A stretch of DNA of 64,000 nt from NCBI GenBank assembly GCA_013400155.1, contig VXBM01000342.1, positions 556,970-620,969 of the forward strand, written 5' to 3'. Origin of the DNA: Helopsaltes ochotensis (taxonomy: Eukaryota > Chordata > Aves > Passeriformes > Locustellidae). A program made the position numbers and the translations under genes. Below, piece after piece: positions 1 to 13,519 of this stretch (position 1 is the stretch's first letter; every line of letters begins with the position of its first letter). A model generated the notes under the pieces. It was not told the origin of the DNA. It searched no databases and saw nothing but the letters and a program-made list of their open reading frames with translations.

Positions 1-3000
1 ATAAACTGAAAAGCTGTACTGAACTGAAGAAATAGAACAGCTAAGGAAAAGGAAAAGCCGTCTTTGACCTGGAATTGGTTTTCTTTTCCTTCCTTTGGCA
101 GAAAGGAGGAGCAAGGGCAATGTTTAATCTAATTGCAAAAAAAATCAAATCAAAACAAAAACAGACAAAAAACCACACCACAGCAACCAAAAAACCACCA
201 CCACTTTTATTTTCTTTCAAGTTTTAACCTGAAACTTGTAGCAAAACGTAAAAAGTTGAGAATTTATGAATTGAAATCACCGTATTTAGTTTAAAACCTG
301 CCAATCCCCTGTTCACGAGCCCTGAGCACACCATTACAATTGTGTGCGTGCTCTGGCGTATTGCCCAGGCAGTTGCCAGCTGCAAAGGGTCACACTCCTT
401 TCTGAGAAGCTGTCATCAGGGGAGTTGGGCATGTTCCCTCATGGTGACCTCGGGCCAAAGGTGCATGCAATGCCACATTCACAGAAGCTCATCATGGTTT
501 GAACAGCTTCTGAAAATGATGGATGCAGATCCATTTTCATATGGTAAAATGGCAATATAACCAATAGAATTGGTCACAACTGCTTCCCAGTGGCCATGAA
601 AAGACAAGGTTAGGAACACCCTTGCAGAATACATGGCATAAATGTGTGATGATTGATACTCTCACATGAATATGCATGCTATATTCCACACACTGTTGAA
701 AAATATAGTGGTTTCCCAAAGATTTCAAAGGATGGAAACTGTTTTATTTGTTCATGAACTAAGTATTAACTAATTTCAGAAACAAACTTATGATAAAAAT
801 CAAAACATTAATATGCAAAAATGGAAAGCTACTTTGATACTACTCTAATTTATTGTCTGAATGAATTTGGATTTTGCTCATGATTGACTCACTGATGTGG
901 TGCCCCTATTTCACATGTTTTATGATCAAGGAGATAAGTCTCAAAAATCAGTCTATGAGAAATGAGACTCCTGCAGTGGATGTAAGTCTGAGTGGGTGTA
1001 GCTATCAGTTTAGATGTTGTACTCTTCAGAAGGAAGATTTCATATATGTCTAAGTAAAATCAAAAAGTTCATTCATTTCTTCAGTAGAAATAAAATAACA
1101 AGCAGTATGGTCTCCATCAATACATGTTCATAACACTAAAATCATCCAATTGGGTTCTTTAACAGAGTATATAAAATTATTGGCTTTGTTTCTTCCACTT
1201 TAGACAGGGAAAATTTTCCGTCACCCCTAACAATCTACCAGTGTGTGGAGTGCAAGATAGTAATTAAATTGTTATAATGAGTGACAGAAATACTTTGCTA
1301 TGCTTACATATAGAAGTTTTAAAAACTTCACTGAAGTCAAAGAAAGACACAGCTGTTTTAATATTTGAAAGTAGATGTCTCCATAAGGTTAAAGTTGGTA
1401 TGTCAGGATAAGGCTAGGAAATTATTTGAAATTTGGTTGTGTTCATTTTTTTCATTTGTGCTTAATAGAACAAGCTACCTTGGTTCTAAATTTCAGATAA
1501 ACCACTTCTAATTAACACTTAGCTGTTTTGGTCAGTAGATAATCAGTATGAGAATTGGCAGTGCCCCCTCTGCTTCTCTTGTCCTGTTGCTAAGGTTTTC
1601 TTGATATAGACAGGACACAAAAAAAATTGTATTAAAATACTAAATATTGAGTTATATTTAATAGGATCTGCACCTACTACAACTTTCATCAATAGATCTC
1701 AGAGCACATTGAAAAGAAAATTTAATAGTGTTTTGTTCCTAAGTTGGCAGAAGAAGTGCCTAAATGAGCATTTGACTATACGGTTGACCGGATGTGGGGC
1801 AACTGTGTAGGAAGGCAGTGGCAAACAGCTTGGGGGGCTGCAACCTTTTCATTGGACTTTTCATCAGACTGATGACCACTAGGAATGTCTGAAAGATCTA
1901 GTGCTTGCTAATTTACAGTTCTCAGGGATTCATCCTCAACTATCCAAGATAATCAGTTGCCTCTGTATGAATAAAAATAAGGGCCCTGTCTATAGCAAAG
2001 TTGTTATTTGGTGTTATTTATTTGCTCAGTAGTTGCTTTAAGACAAACTATAAAGTCATGTCAGCAACAAATTTTATATATACAAAAGGAGTTTTGTAGT
2101 CCTTAACAAAAATACTTGTTAAACTGCTTTGGAAACTAACACTTGACTCTTGGGCCAAAAATCTGGAAAAATCTCTAGAACTGTGTACAGCTTCCATGGA
2201 CTATACTGGAAAGTCAACAAAACTGAATTGTACCATCCTAATTTACTTTAGGGTTTTGCTCTTGTGAATTTCAGTGATGTTCAGCTGTGCAGAAGGGAGA
2301 GTGGCTCCCATGGAGACAAAGAGGAGTGAACCTGTGGAGTTTCAGGGAATCTGAAGATAATGTGAAAATGAACAGCTTTCTAGGAGATCTGTCTCAGGGA
2401 ATGGAACTCAGGAAGATTAGTGTGGTCCTAGGGACAGACTGTTCCCACGAGGGATATTATCCTATGGGGACAGCTGTGTTGTGTGCAGTAACTGAGTTGC
2501 AGCAGCAGCACTGTGAAGGCGGTCATGTCTTCCTGCTGACTAAAGCACCTGAGTTCACCCTTCCCTAGGGGTGCAGGATTCCTTGCCTGGTGCACATACA
2601 TGCCCTGCCAAGATACAGATCTTCACTTGGACCTTTAGACCACCTGGCTGCTTGGGGCTAAAAATCTCCCATACTGATGATTTTCTGTAATTCAACAGGT
2701 GCCCATGAAAGGCAGCCAGACAAATATTGATCAGACCAGCTGTGGCCAAGAGGGGTGGTCAAGTGGGCAAAGGGAAAGAGAGGTCAGGACAGAAAGAGAG
2801 AGAGGAAAGGTAGAGGTGACTACGCTTTGCAAATCCTTGTAAGGTCTTGAGATTCCGTCTGGCTGTGTGAACCTAGCAGACAGGGAACCACTGGCCTGCA
2901 TTTCCACAGAGAACTGGAAGTCTTTAATACCATACCAGGCTTGACAACTAAGGCCTGACTGTGCCCGATGTCATCTCTGATTTACACAGGCAATCAAACC

Positions 3001-5598
3001 TCAGCCTAAGTCATTCACAGAATCTGCTTGTTGGACTACTGTCAGTGTTTCTGTGCATCCTTGCTAGAGGAGGAACCTATCACAGATGCATGAGCCAGGG
3101 CTGTGCTCAGCTGGTAGCTGCACCTCTGCTGGAAGAGCTGAGACTAAGTCTGGATTACCAAGTCAGGCAGAGCTGGAGAAGCAGACCCCCTAGAGCAAAA
3201 TATGGCTCAGGCCATATTTTATGGTACAGCCAACTGCTGTACCTTTGGAGCTGGCTCCGCAAAAATCCCTGGGTTGGGCTGCCTGCTGGCAGGCAGTAGA
3301 ATGACATCTCTCAGTTCTGTGTAATTTCTGTGGGATCCTGAGTGCATTGAGACTGCTCAGGGATATGAACCAAAGCACAGAAAGTGAAGCCAGATGGAAG
3401 AGTGGCTTTAAAAATGCATCCTCGCCTTAAAGAAAACACAACTATAGATGCATCCTACGTGAAATTTGCCTCAGGAGTTTGCACTTCAGAGCTATCTGGC
3501 CTTTTGCATGGAGCAGGGCTAGCTCCCCCATTCTGTCCCAAAGGCACTGCATACAGTACTAACTGCACGTGTTTATAGTATTTTGGGACTGCAGTTTACT
3601 CCCCTCCTGAGAGCCTGAAGTGCAGGAGAAGCAAGGGCAAAGATGCACAAACTCACGCTGTGATGTGTTAAGCAAAGGCTTGCCTAAGGGCTGTGCTGCC
3701 AGTGTGCAGGGATACCCGTGGGCAGTGAGAGGGGCTGCTCATATCTGCACAGCTATAGCACCAAACATTTGAATACAGCAACAACCACCACAGCACATAC
3801 TGGAATGAAGGTCAGCAAGATTTGCAGTTTTGCTCTTCTTTGATCACATAATGGAGAAACTCAGCTCAATTGCTTTTCAACCAGTTAAATGCCAAAGCTT
3901 GCTCCACATTTTACCTGTCTGCTCAGGATAACTTTATTTCCCCAAAGTTCTAACATCCGCTAGAGTAAGACTGTTATAAATCTGAACTACTTGTGCCTAA
4001 AGAAAACACACTTTCGTCAGTGGGTTTTTTGAAAACCCACAAGGCTTTTCTCAATAGTCCTATACAGCAAATCTACAACTGCCTGTTGTAACAATCCACC
4101 CTGTTTTCCAGAAATGGCATTATCCTTGTAATTTTCCATTCATTGAAATCTGGTCTGCAAATGACCAGCTTTGCATGTTACGAGGTGTTTTCTCCAGAAC
4201 TTTACCCTCACACAGGCTCACTTCCTGTAGAGCCAACTATTGCTATTGAGTGACCTGCTACCTACTATCTCATTAAACGTCTGGGGCTTTTTCAGTGCTA
4301 TTGACATTTTATCCTCTTAGAGCTTTTCCAAAACCACCTGCTGCAGGTGTCTAACTAGGTGCTATGACTATTACTTTCCACTAGTAGTAAAGCAAGCTGA
4401 GGTCTGGCAGGCTGAACCACATATTACCCTCTTGACCCAGGATGTGTAGGAGATATACCACCACCTGTCACAGGCATGTCCTGTTCCCTCCTTCCGCCCC
4501 ACCCCCTGCTTGCAAAGCCTGTAAGTTATGTCTTTAGTTCCTATTCTGTTACTCTTTTACCTAAATTATTGATACACAGCACAGGTATCTAGCTAGCTGC
4601 CATGTCAATTTATGGTGATTATAGCATGTGCCTGTAGCATATTTCAAATGAGAGAAAAAGCTTTAAAAAGCTTGAAAAGCTATTATACATCATAAATGTA
4701 GAGAAACCCTATAGAATCAACATACAAAAAAGCAGATGGCAGGCTCCTCATTCTTGACTTACTCTCGCTTTCCTGCTGCACTTGCCCTATGAAAGCTACA
4801 TATCAACCACAACTACATCAATTCCAGCAGTCCTTGGTTTATTACACCTGAATTCCCACGCCTTCAGGTGGAATTAAAATGTGGGGGGGATTACAGATAC
4901 ATGATTAAGGACTCCACACATGATCTGTTGAACTTTTTTTATTTTGTCTTCTTTCAGCTTCAGACCAATAGGTCTCATTATGCTTCCTTTTCCTGAGAAC
5001 TCAAAGAGCAATTTACTACCCAAAATCCTTCCAATTTTGGTATCTGGGGACCATGAACAGGTTACCATTAATATTCTTTTGGATAAACCAAACAGGATGA
5101 GTTTCTGATATCACTTATCAAGTATTGCTCAGACAGTGAGGTATTTCTAATTCTTGGGCATGCAGATGCTTGACTGGTAGACAACACCCTTTTCCTGCAC
5201 TCAGATATGGTCTATATAGAGCTGATGTCTCCCTGCTGTTGTTGTGCACATTCCTGATTTCAAGGAGCATGCTCATTCTCTAAGCATCACCCCAGGACCT
5301 CGTGCTCGATGTCAGTCCTAGACAGCCCTTCAGAGTATCTGTATTTCCATTCCTCTCTAAGAATTTCTGGATGTGGAAGAGACTAGACAGAAAACTATCT
5401 GAGGCAGAAAACAGTAATAAAAGAATAATATGAAAAAAAAAGTGGTAAAATAGATTTAGGAAGCTCATTTCAGTGAACCCTGCTTCACTAGTACTGATGC
5501 TTCCATCCTGAATTTTTGTTGGTAGACCATGAATCTTGCCTGTCACAATCATCTGAAAGTCAGAATTGCTGAAGCCAGGTAGATGTCTTGTAAGGCTG

Positions 5599-5600
<2 letters not shown>
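1..5600. other. AT-rich intergenic sequence, no gene seen
   Basis: Short open frames only; none has a recognisable product. MIPOL1, the neighbour expected on this side in other amniotes, is not visible. A few A-rich stretches (about 135-205) are low complexity. Confidence 0.6.
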
Positions 5601-5638
<38 letters not shown>

Positions 5639-5639
5639 N

Positions 5640-5728
<89 letters not shown>
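5601..5728. repeat. Poly(A) run of 128 bases with one N
   Basis: The run is uninterrupted A except for N at 5639, follows a GCTGCT sequence and ends at GTGATTG. No retroposed gene or SINE body is recognisable on its left, and birds have little poly(A)-tailed retroposition, so a mis-assembled homopolymer is a real possibility. Confidence 0.95.
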
Positions 5729-5730
<2 letters not shown>

Positions 5731-7635
5731 GATTGTGTAGTTAATCTTGTTGGTTTAGTTGTGTTCCATGGTGATTTTAATTATACTGTAATTTGAGCTA
5801 AGTCAAAGGATGGTAAGAATAGTGGCTGGGTAGAGGTTAGTGGAATGTCAGTGAAAAGAAGTGATTTGGGGGGCAGATCTGATGGGCCGGAATATTGCTG
5901 TACTCCCAGAGGAGGGGTGAGGCTGTTCTTGGCATGAGGATGACAGGGAGGGAGCAATGCCAAGAGGCAGTTAGGGCTGGCAGGAAGGGATGACAGTTAC
6001 TGAGTAGGAAAAGTTATACTGCACTGTTCATGAAAAGGGGGTGAGAAACACTGCACTGATGCTGGTTAAGAAGGAGGAGGTCAAAAACAGGACTCAAAGA
6101 GGTAACAAAGGATATCACAGGAACAAAACTGCAGAGCTGAATACCAGCACTGAGCATCTGCCTTCCCTAGCAGGCACTTCTCATCTGTGAGCCTGACCCT
6201 GAATTCTCTTGACTTTTGTTCTACCTGACAACAGTCTCTGCCCTCACAGCTAGAGAAGTACCCAGCTGGTAGTTTAGCTTTCAAGTCCACAAATAATTTG
6301 ATCATCAGCTGCATTTGATCACCAGCTATGGCACTGATGGACTATAAGCTACTATTCTTCAATTAAGCAATGTTTTGTGCTCTGCAATACTTAAATGTTG
6401 TTTGGGTGGACTGACTTGGAGTAGCATTGGTTTTTGACCAAAGTATTCCTAGGAATGTTAAATACATCAGCTTAAAATACACCTAGCACAGTTACCTTGG
6501 ACTGCACAGCCAAAAGGACACATGAAGCAATCATTCGTAAGTCCATGCTGCAGCCTTCTAGTGGTAATGAGCATCTACTGAGGGTCAATATTAAGCACTC
6601 GTACTGGTAGGCCAAAGTATTTTATTTTGGTGGGGGAAAAGAGACAAAATTCATTTAAAAAAGGCTGTATTTTGTGGTTTTCTGTTGTGTATTGTGTATG
6701 GCACACGTAAATGTTACTACTGACATGGGAAAAGGTAGCTTGTGCTGGCATATAACATATTTTGATGTCTCATGTACCTTTAAAGACAAAAGCAGCCACA
6801 GGGATGAAAAATGCTCCTGAGCATGGCAGAACTGACTGCTTCTCTCTAGTTAGAGGGCAGGCTGTGGGAGGAGTTTCTGTGTACTCCTTTGAGAGCCAGG
6901 AACTCCCCCATATCAAACTTGTACTATCTCACAGGATCAAGACCACAGATTTCCCCATTGATTTTCAAGAGCTCTTGTCATACCAAAGAAAAGCCAGCAT
7001 TAAATGTGTGCCACCTTTGCCCCTGCACTTTGGGGAGCTCTTATCACAGGAGAGACAACATTTCTGCTTTCAAATTTTGGGAGGGCAAAGAATATGTTGG
7101 ACTTTCTTACAGTACCCTGAAACACCAGCTCTAAAGCAGAAAAGTGATGATGGACAGATTGCAAAATAAATTCTATGATTTGCTTTGTGAAGAAGTTGAT
7201 CCAACATTTTTTTTCTTTTTACTTTTCTCACTCCAACAAAAGCAGGTCTAAGAGTAGCTACCTGGAAGCCATGTTGCATTTTCCTTTAATTACAGCACCA
7301 GGCTTCATATAAAATTTAATACAAAAAATCATATTCTAGTTCCTTCTGTTACGTACTTGCATAGTTTAGGTGTTAATATGCCTTTTTTACAAGGGTAAAG
7401 GTAATGATTTCTGAGTCACACAAATTAAGAAGTGTGTCATTTTAGTAAAAATTACTTGAATTCCGTGTGTTATTTCCATAATCCCTTTCCTCACTCCTGT
7501 ATATCAGCATTTTTTCTGTATAGAGTCTGTGGCATGTAAGCAGTCTTGCTTTTGCTATAGCCATTTCTTGACAGCAGGATCAATCCTGCTCTTGCCAGGT
7601 GCTGAAACTGTTGAACTCGCTTTGGCTGAATAAAA

Positions 7636-7658
7636 GCTGTGGGTGCGACACCCGCAGC
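7636..7658. other. 10-bp-stem hairpin after an AATAAAA, possible LTR fragment
   Basis: GCTGTGGGTG (7636-7645) and CACCCGCAGC (7649-7658) form a 10-base stem with one G-U pair and a CGA loop, right after GAATAAAA (7628-7635). A poly(A) signal next to a GC-rich stem recalls the R/U5 part of some avian LTRs, but no full element can be delimited. Confidence 0.35.
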
Positions 7659-7766
7659 TCTTGGCTCCTCTCTATGGAATGCTACATTTGTATTAACATG
7701 TATCTTTCTTTGTGATTTTTTTTTTAACTGAAAGTGATGGCCTTTAAAACCTCTTCCTGGAGAGGG

Positions 7767-7784
7767 AGAGAGAGAGAGAGAGAG
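7767..7784. repeat. (AG)9 microsatellite
   Basis: Nine AG dinucleotides lie within a wider purine-rich tract (7760-7806). Confidence 0.9.
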
Positions 7785-8738
7785 GTTGAGAAAGGAAAAA
7801 AAAAAAATACACTCCCCTTGGAATTTAACCTTAATTTGAACCAAGATCAGTGAAAGAAAAGCACTTTCGTGCATTGTTCACCAGCTCCACCCAGCCAGCC
7901 CCTTATCTAACCTGAGTCTCTATTGCCTATAGCTTTGTAACTTTTGCAGTAGTGCTCTCCACATGCTCTTACATGCTTTGAAACCAACCTGGAGACACTG
8001 GGACATTATAATACCAAGAAACACTAGTGATCCCATTTTGCAAATCCTTGAACAGTGCAGCAGCAGGGACTGTCCTTCCACAGGTTAATAAAGAAAGAGC
8101 CTAGTGTGTATTGCAAATACACAGCAGTGGCTATTTCTGACCCCTGGCAAAGGTGACAGCTTCTGAAGCCCCTGAGTCAGCCGCTCTGTACTCCCCAAAC
8201 TGGGAGATGTTTAAATATAAGTAACTCTTCATTTCAAGCTGACTCCTTGGACTTCTTTTGCCTTTTAGAGGGAAGCAGACAGCCCTTGGTTTGCATGACG
8301 TCAGCTCAAGGTCAAATTCAGCCTTAAACACACAGATAAAAAAGCAAGCTTCCTTGTTTGCTGTTCAGAGGCGGACTTCCACTGTATGTCTCCTGTTGTC
8401 TGCACTGGGGGCAACAGCCAGTAGATTGCTTTCCTGTTACTTTTTACTTCCTAGAAAAGGCAGACAGCTGCTCCAGGTGTGGTCCACCTTCATGTTGTCC
8501 CCTAACCCCTATCAGCCATCTGCTCCCTGCAGTAATCTCCCTTTCCTGGCATCCCTCATTTCTCCTGACTTGTGGCCACATGGTCCACTTTCCCCTGCTC
8601 ACTGTCTGTTTTATATCACTTCCTTCCACGTCCTCAGTCTTTTTTCCAAGCCCTCATGGCTCATCATTCTCATCCCTGCTTCTGTCATTCTCTACAGTCA
8701 CAGGCCTCCTCCTTGGTTCTCCAGGGTCTTATGTGAGC

Positions 8739-8783
8739 CTGAATTCCCCACACTCACAGCACTGAATTCCCCACACTCACAGC
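8739..8783. repeat. 23-base tandem duplication
   Basis: A 22-base stretch beginning CTGAATTCCCCACACTCACA occurs at 8739-8760 and again, identically, at 8762-8783, one base apart. The lack of divergence implies a recent duplication. Confidence 0.95.
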
Positions 8784-9519
8784 CCTTTGCGCTAAGTGCT
8801 ACCTCTTTTCACCTGCCTGCAGATGTGGCAGACATCTGGCAGAGGATAATGGGCAATGCCACCCCTGCTAGCAAAATAGTGTGCATCATCTAGGGAGCAA
8901 ACTCCTTAAAACTGAAGGCAGGAATCAGGCATTCACAATGGCTTCTTGAAATAAAGACTGAAGCTCAGACGGAAAGAGACGATACTGTTAAATGCACCAA
9001 TGGCTTGCTATGTAACCTCCCTTATTTTAACAACCACTGTCTGCTTTTCTTTTAAAGAGGTGTTTTGAAAAATGCCTTTTGTTTTTTTCTAGATAGCCTA
9101 GTAAAAAAACCCTTAAAGGAAACACCACATATAGCACTGTTATTAAAATCCTCGAGTGTTTGAAGGACCCCTTGGAAAGAGTGTGAACCAGGAGACAGGA
9201 CAGAGGAAGCAGGAAAAATCGAAATAAGAAATATCAAGGAGACACGGTCAAGCATGAATCATTTCTTTCAGTTGAGACTGAAGCAAGATCAGATTTCACA
9301 TCCACCCTGGACGGGACTGGCATTTTCACACACACGACAAACCCGTTGGCATGGAGGTGGCTTGATTTCATGATTATTACAGGGGCCATTGGCATATATT
9401 TAAGCCCGTCTTAGATAAGGGGGATTGGGGGAGAGGGTGGTCTTCCACTTATTTTAAGAAAACCACAGATCAGAAAAACAGTTAAAAAATAACCTTCCAG
9501 GCAGGTTGGCAGTTTTAGT

Positions 9520-10320
9520 GGATAAGCACCCGCCAGGGAGCTGCATCCCCGGCGCCTCGGCGGTGGCTGGGTGCGCAAGCGGCCCCACGGGGGAGTGACG
9601 GCTGCTGCAGCCCCGCGGGGGGAGCGGGGGGAGGCGGCTCCGCGTCCCGGGGGCCGCCGCCGGGTGCCTCCAGATGGCTCCGGGGTTCGGCTGGCAGCGG
9701 GAAGAGGAGGAGGAGGAAGAGGAAAAATAGATCCCCCGGCAGCGCTCCAGCCGCTGCCCGCCGTGCGGGGATTCCCTGGACCGGGCGCTGCCTGCAGCTC
9801 TGGCCCGGAGCTGGCTCGGCAGCCGCATCTGGCGGGCGGGGGGCACCGTGCTTGTAGGATCTGTGTGCGTGTGCCTTCCGACACAGCCACGGGCTGACAC
9901 CTATGCGGAACCCCCGGCACTCTGCAGCGGGAGGGCTGGAGGGGAGCAGCTCCCCGGCCCGCCGCTCGCCCTGCCCGCAGTCCCGGGCGCAGCCCTCCCC
10001 GTCCCGGGGCCGATAATCCCCCGCCGTCCTCGGAAGCCGCACACGCCCGGGGCCGTGNNNNNNNNNNNNNNNNNNNNNNNNNNNNNNNNNNNNNNNNNNN
10101 NNNNNNNNNNNNNNNNNNNNNNNNNNNNNNNNTCCCCCGCCCAGCGCGCTCCGCCCGGGGCCGGCGGCCAGGCCGCAGCGGCCGCCCGGGAGCTCGGACA
10201 CCGGCGAGGCGGGGAGAGGAGGGCGCCGGGCAGGGCGGCACGGTACCCGCCGCCATGGCAAACGCCTGGTCCGCCCCGGTCTCAATTCCTCCTCTAAGCA
10301 TTTCGAGGCGCCCCTGTGTT
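9520..10320. promoter_or_regulatory. CpG island with gap, left edge of the FOXA1 CpG domain
   Basis: Dense CpG, GC boxes and purine runs fill about 800 bases around the N gap. On the plus strand a perfect GCCGCCATGG context occurs at 10249-10258, but the frame from it is only 18 codons before TAA. A GTAAGC donor-like sequence lies at 10323. This could be the promoter and first exon of an unannotated transcript or an orphan CpG island. No known protein is recognised. Confidence 0.45.
10058..10132. other. Assembly gap, 75 N
   Basis: The gap is flanked on both sides by very GC-rich CpG island sequence, the usual cause of short-read dropout. Confidence 1.
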
Positions 10321-12279
10321 TTGTAAGCCGAGCAATAAATTTGTAATTAAAGCGGTGGTATATTGGAAAAACTTTATTTTTTTTTTCCCTGCGTAAATCT
10401 TTAATTTTCTAAGTGTCCCGCTCCCTCATCCTGGCTCAGGCTGAACCTGTGCCAAACCGCAAAGCCTATAGAGCACAGGTCCTTGCAGCTGAGGAGAGCT
10501 CCAGCCTGTGTCTTCAGGAAATTAAAGAGCTCTGTGTGTCTGTGTATTGACTATTTTCATAGGGGTTTAGCTGTGGTTTGCAGCTCAATATTGAAAGGCG
10601 TTATTGATACTTCGAGGGAAATTTTGAGAATTTTTTTCTTTTTTTAAAATATTTTCTCAGTTGTTTTCCCTCTTCTTTATTTTTTTTTCCTCGGTAAGGT
10701 TACTGGCATGGGAACAGAACTGTCATACCTCATCAATGTGTGCTGTGTATTTGTTGCAGTCTGGAGGATCTGACTGCTAAGAATTATTCAGTCCAAAATA
10801 TGTATATTTTGATTATTTGTTCTTAGATTTCCCAGTCACAAACCATTCACCTGGTTAAGTACAGTGACCTTCCTCCTTCTGAAATTACAAATTTTAAAAG
10901 GTATTTCTCCTTTCCATGCATGTCTTATCTGATTAATATATATCATAGATTTTATTCTATTCCATCATTTCTAGTATGAAGACAATATAATACAATGAGA
11001 ACATATTTCTGACCTAGAAAACATATTAATATATATTAAAGTCTTGCATGTTACCAGAAACTTAAAGGAGATGGCAAACCCCTAAGCCAGCACAGTAGAC
11101 TGAAATGTTCTAGCTTCTCAGGTGAATATGTATCTGCCAAAAACATAACAACTACTCTGCAGATAACCCTATTATAAAATACTACGTGAAAAACACTGTA
11201 TTCTTTCTTTATTTTTAGTGAAAGAAACGTATTTTCATAGGATCAAAGTGAGTCTGGAAGCTCATACATTTTTTCCAATATTTAAAAATCCGAACTACTG
11301 CTTAAAAATATCGAAAGTCTCTTGCAGTTCCGTCGTGTAAAGTGCTATGTATCTCCTAGAGGCACTTAGAACAGCTATTATTTAATTAGGTCTTATTTAC
11401 TTACTACATTCCAGTAACCCTTAGGTTGTAGCCTTCTCTGCAACAGAGTGAAACAACAGTCCCTGCTACAGAGCTGGTGATGAAATGCTGGAAGTACCTC
11501 TGAAGACCTCTTGCTTCTGGCATTAAGGTATTCCCAGCCTTCTTGAGCACGGCAGAGGCCCATGAAGTTGTCTCCTCGGACCTACATTAAGCAGGTGACT
11601 TCTCAGTGCAGCCCTTCCCTGGGGAAGCTTTGAGCCCAGTTCTGTGTGCGCGTGTGTTTGTGTTTGTTTGTGTACGTGCGCTTGTGTGTGAGACTGTTCC
11701 AGCCGGGAAGAAACTGATCAGTAGGTTGGTCTCCCCCTTATTCCTAGAAGCAACAGAAGGAACCCCACTAATCCATGCTGCTGGTAATGGGAGAGAAGAA
11801 ACTATCTGCATCCCAGAGTCCTCCAAGCCATCTTTGAGCAACTTTAAACACCTCTTTCCCTTGGTTACTGTTATTAAGAGGGTGATCTCAGATGATTTTA
11901 TTTAAGGACTGTGTCGAGGAAGGAAGAAGTATTTGCAGATTACATTCATTCAGCAGAGCATTGCAATGTACCTCTTGGTCATCTCACCTATCCATCCTGA
12001 ATCTTGAGTGGGTTTGACCTAGTGGCTTGGGCTCATATGGGCACACAAAAGATGTTTACTGCATCAACTTGTATGTCCCTCATTTGGATTTATTTAAGTT
12101 TTGAGGAGGTCATGATCTGAGCAAATCATTCCCACCATCGCTGTTGTCAAAGGGCATCCACCAGCAGCCTGGAAAGGTGAGGGGATGAGCAGGGATATCT
12201 GACATGAAGGAGCCAGGCTGTTTTGCCCATGTGTCTCCCTATGGTGTCGTGCACTCGAGGGGGTAGTGGAGCCCGCGAG

Positions 12280-12293
12280 ACACACACACACAC
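12280..12293. repeat. (AC)7 dinucleotide repeat
   Basis: A short AC run is followed by a C-rich stretch with two copies of CCCCCAGG. Confidence 0.85.
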
Positions 12294-13490
12294 CCCCAGG
12301 CCCCCCAGGCCCATTTCGTCTATCACTGATAATGCCCTGGCCAGTTTTATGACAGGTTAAAGCCAGTGTGCTGAAGGTCAGGATCCATTTGGTGTTGGGT
12401 TCATTTTCAAAGATGGAAATGTTCTGAGTAGCTTCTCCTGCCACGTATACACAGGTTGTTCATTCTGCTGAAACACCCAAGGAAACTCAGGTGTGTGTCC
12501 CCCAGCCACTCACTGCTTGGCAGAGGTGAGGGGTGAGGGCTGGGCACCACAATGCTCTGCCCAGCCACTGGAAAATAAAGATCTTTGTCCATAACCTGTC
12601 TGGTTTTTACAATTTCTACTTGAATTTGGGATATTGCTGGTAATTGCGGGGGGACAGGGAATGAGCTGTCATTCCAAATGAAAATGATAGTTTGAAATAC
12701 AATAACTTTGTATCAATCTCAATGGGAAAACAGAATACTAAAAATTAGATCTACATAGCTGCTTTTGATCTCTGTCTGTTAAATCATGATATTTTTTTAA
12801 TGAAATTCCATTTAATTTGGCAAATCTCTTGTGTTTATTTTTACTTAGCACTGCATAGCATTACATGCAACTTTGCTCTGGAAGGGATGAAGGGCACGAA
12901 ACCCTGGAGAGATTTAAACTAGAGAGAAATGCAAGCTAACTAATGTCTGAGTGGTCCAGGGAGCTTGAGATGGTGCCATGTCCTGCTTTTTACTAGAAAG
13001 AAATCTGGCGTGAAAGCAGGATCTTTGTTGCCTAGGAATTAAGTTGTTGCTGCTGCTTATTCCTTACCTGAACTCCTAATCCCCTGTTTGTGCTATGGTA
13101 CAAAACAAATTATTTCACATAGACCAAAGGACAGCCTTGTAACAATTAAAGTCTATTGTGTAAAAGTATAAATGGCACATTGATCGTTAAGGTAAGCAGA
13201 CTTGTAAAGAGTAATTCTTGGACATGAACTATACGGTCATTTAATGTACACTTTGGAGAAGTCATTATGCGTGGGGAGGTAAATTGCAAACTGCAAGATA
13301 CTTAGTTAGCCAGTTAACGTGTGTACTTGGTCTAAAAAGAACCCAGCAGAAACAATGTGAGGTCTGCTCCTACTTTCACGGAAAGCACAAGTATTTTAAT
13401 ACTGCTTTCCCTGGAAACAAACACCTTATTCTAAATTTCTTTAAATTTCTTAAACAATTTCTCTAACAAATAAGGAGCCCCTTCCTCTCA

Positions 13491-13519
13491 AATAATAATA
13501 ATAAAATAATAATAATAAA
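13491..13519. repeat. (AAT)n microsatellite
   Basis: A short AATAAT array with one interruption (ATAAAATAAT) lies just before a CpG-richer segment. Confidence 0.9.

Larger units (their letters stand above)
5729..9519. other. Intergenic sequence, no gene supported
   Basis: Apart from the hairpin, the AG repeat and the 23-base duplication I see nothing definite. Open frames of up to 211 codons (8258-8893) are low in complexity and resemble nothing known. Confidence 0.55.

Noticed and set aside
1558..1575. Possible CTCF site (GTGCCCCCTCTGC)
   Set aside because: The second half deviates from the consensus at several key positions.
5566..5796. Lysine-repeat protein frame
   Set aside because: It is the translation of the poly(A) run.
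6762..7169. 135-codon plus-strand frame
   Set aside because: No domain, no flanking splice signals, ordinary base composition; probably chance.
9411..10301. 296-codon minus-strand frame across the first gap
   Set aside because: It runs through 75 N and GC-rich sequence with other frames equally open; no protein similarity is recognised.
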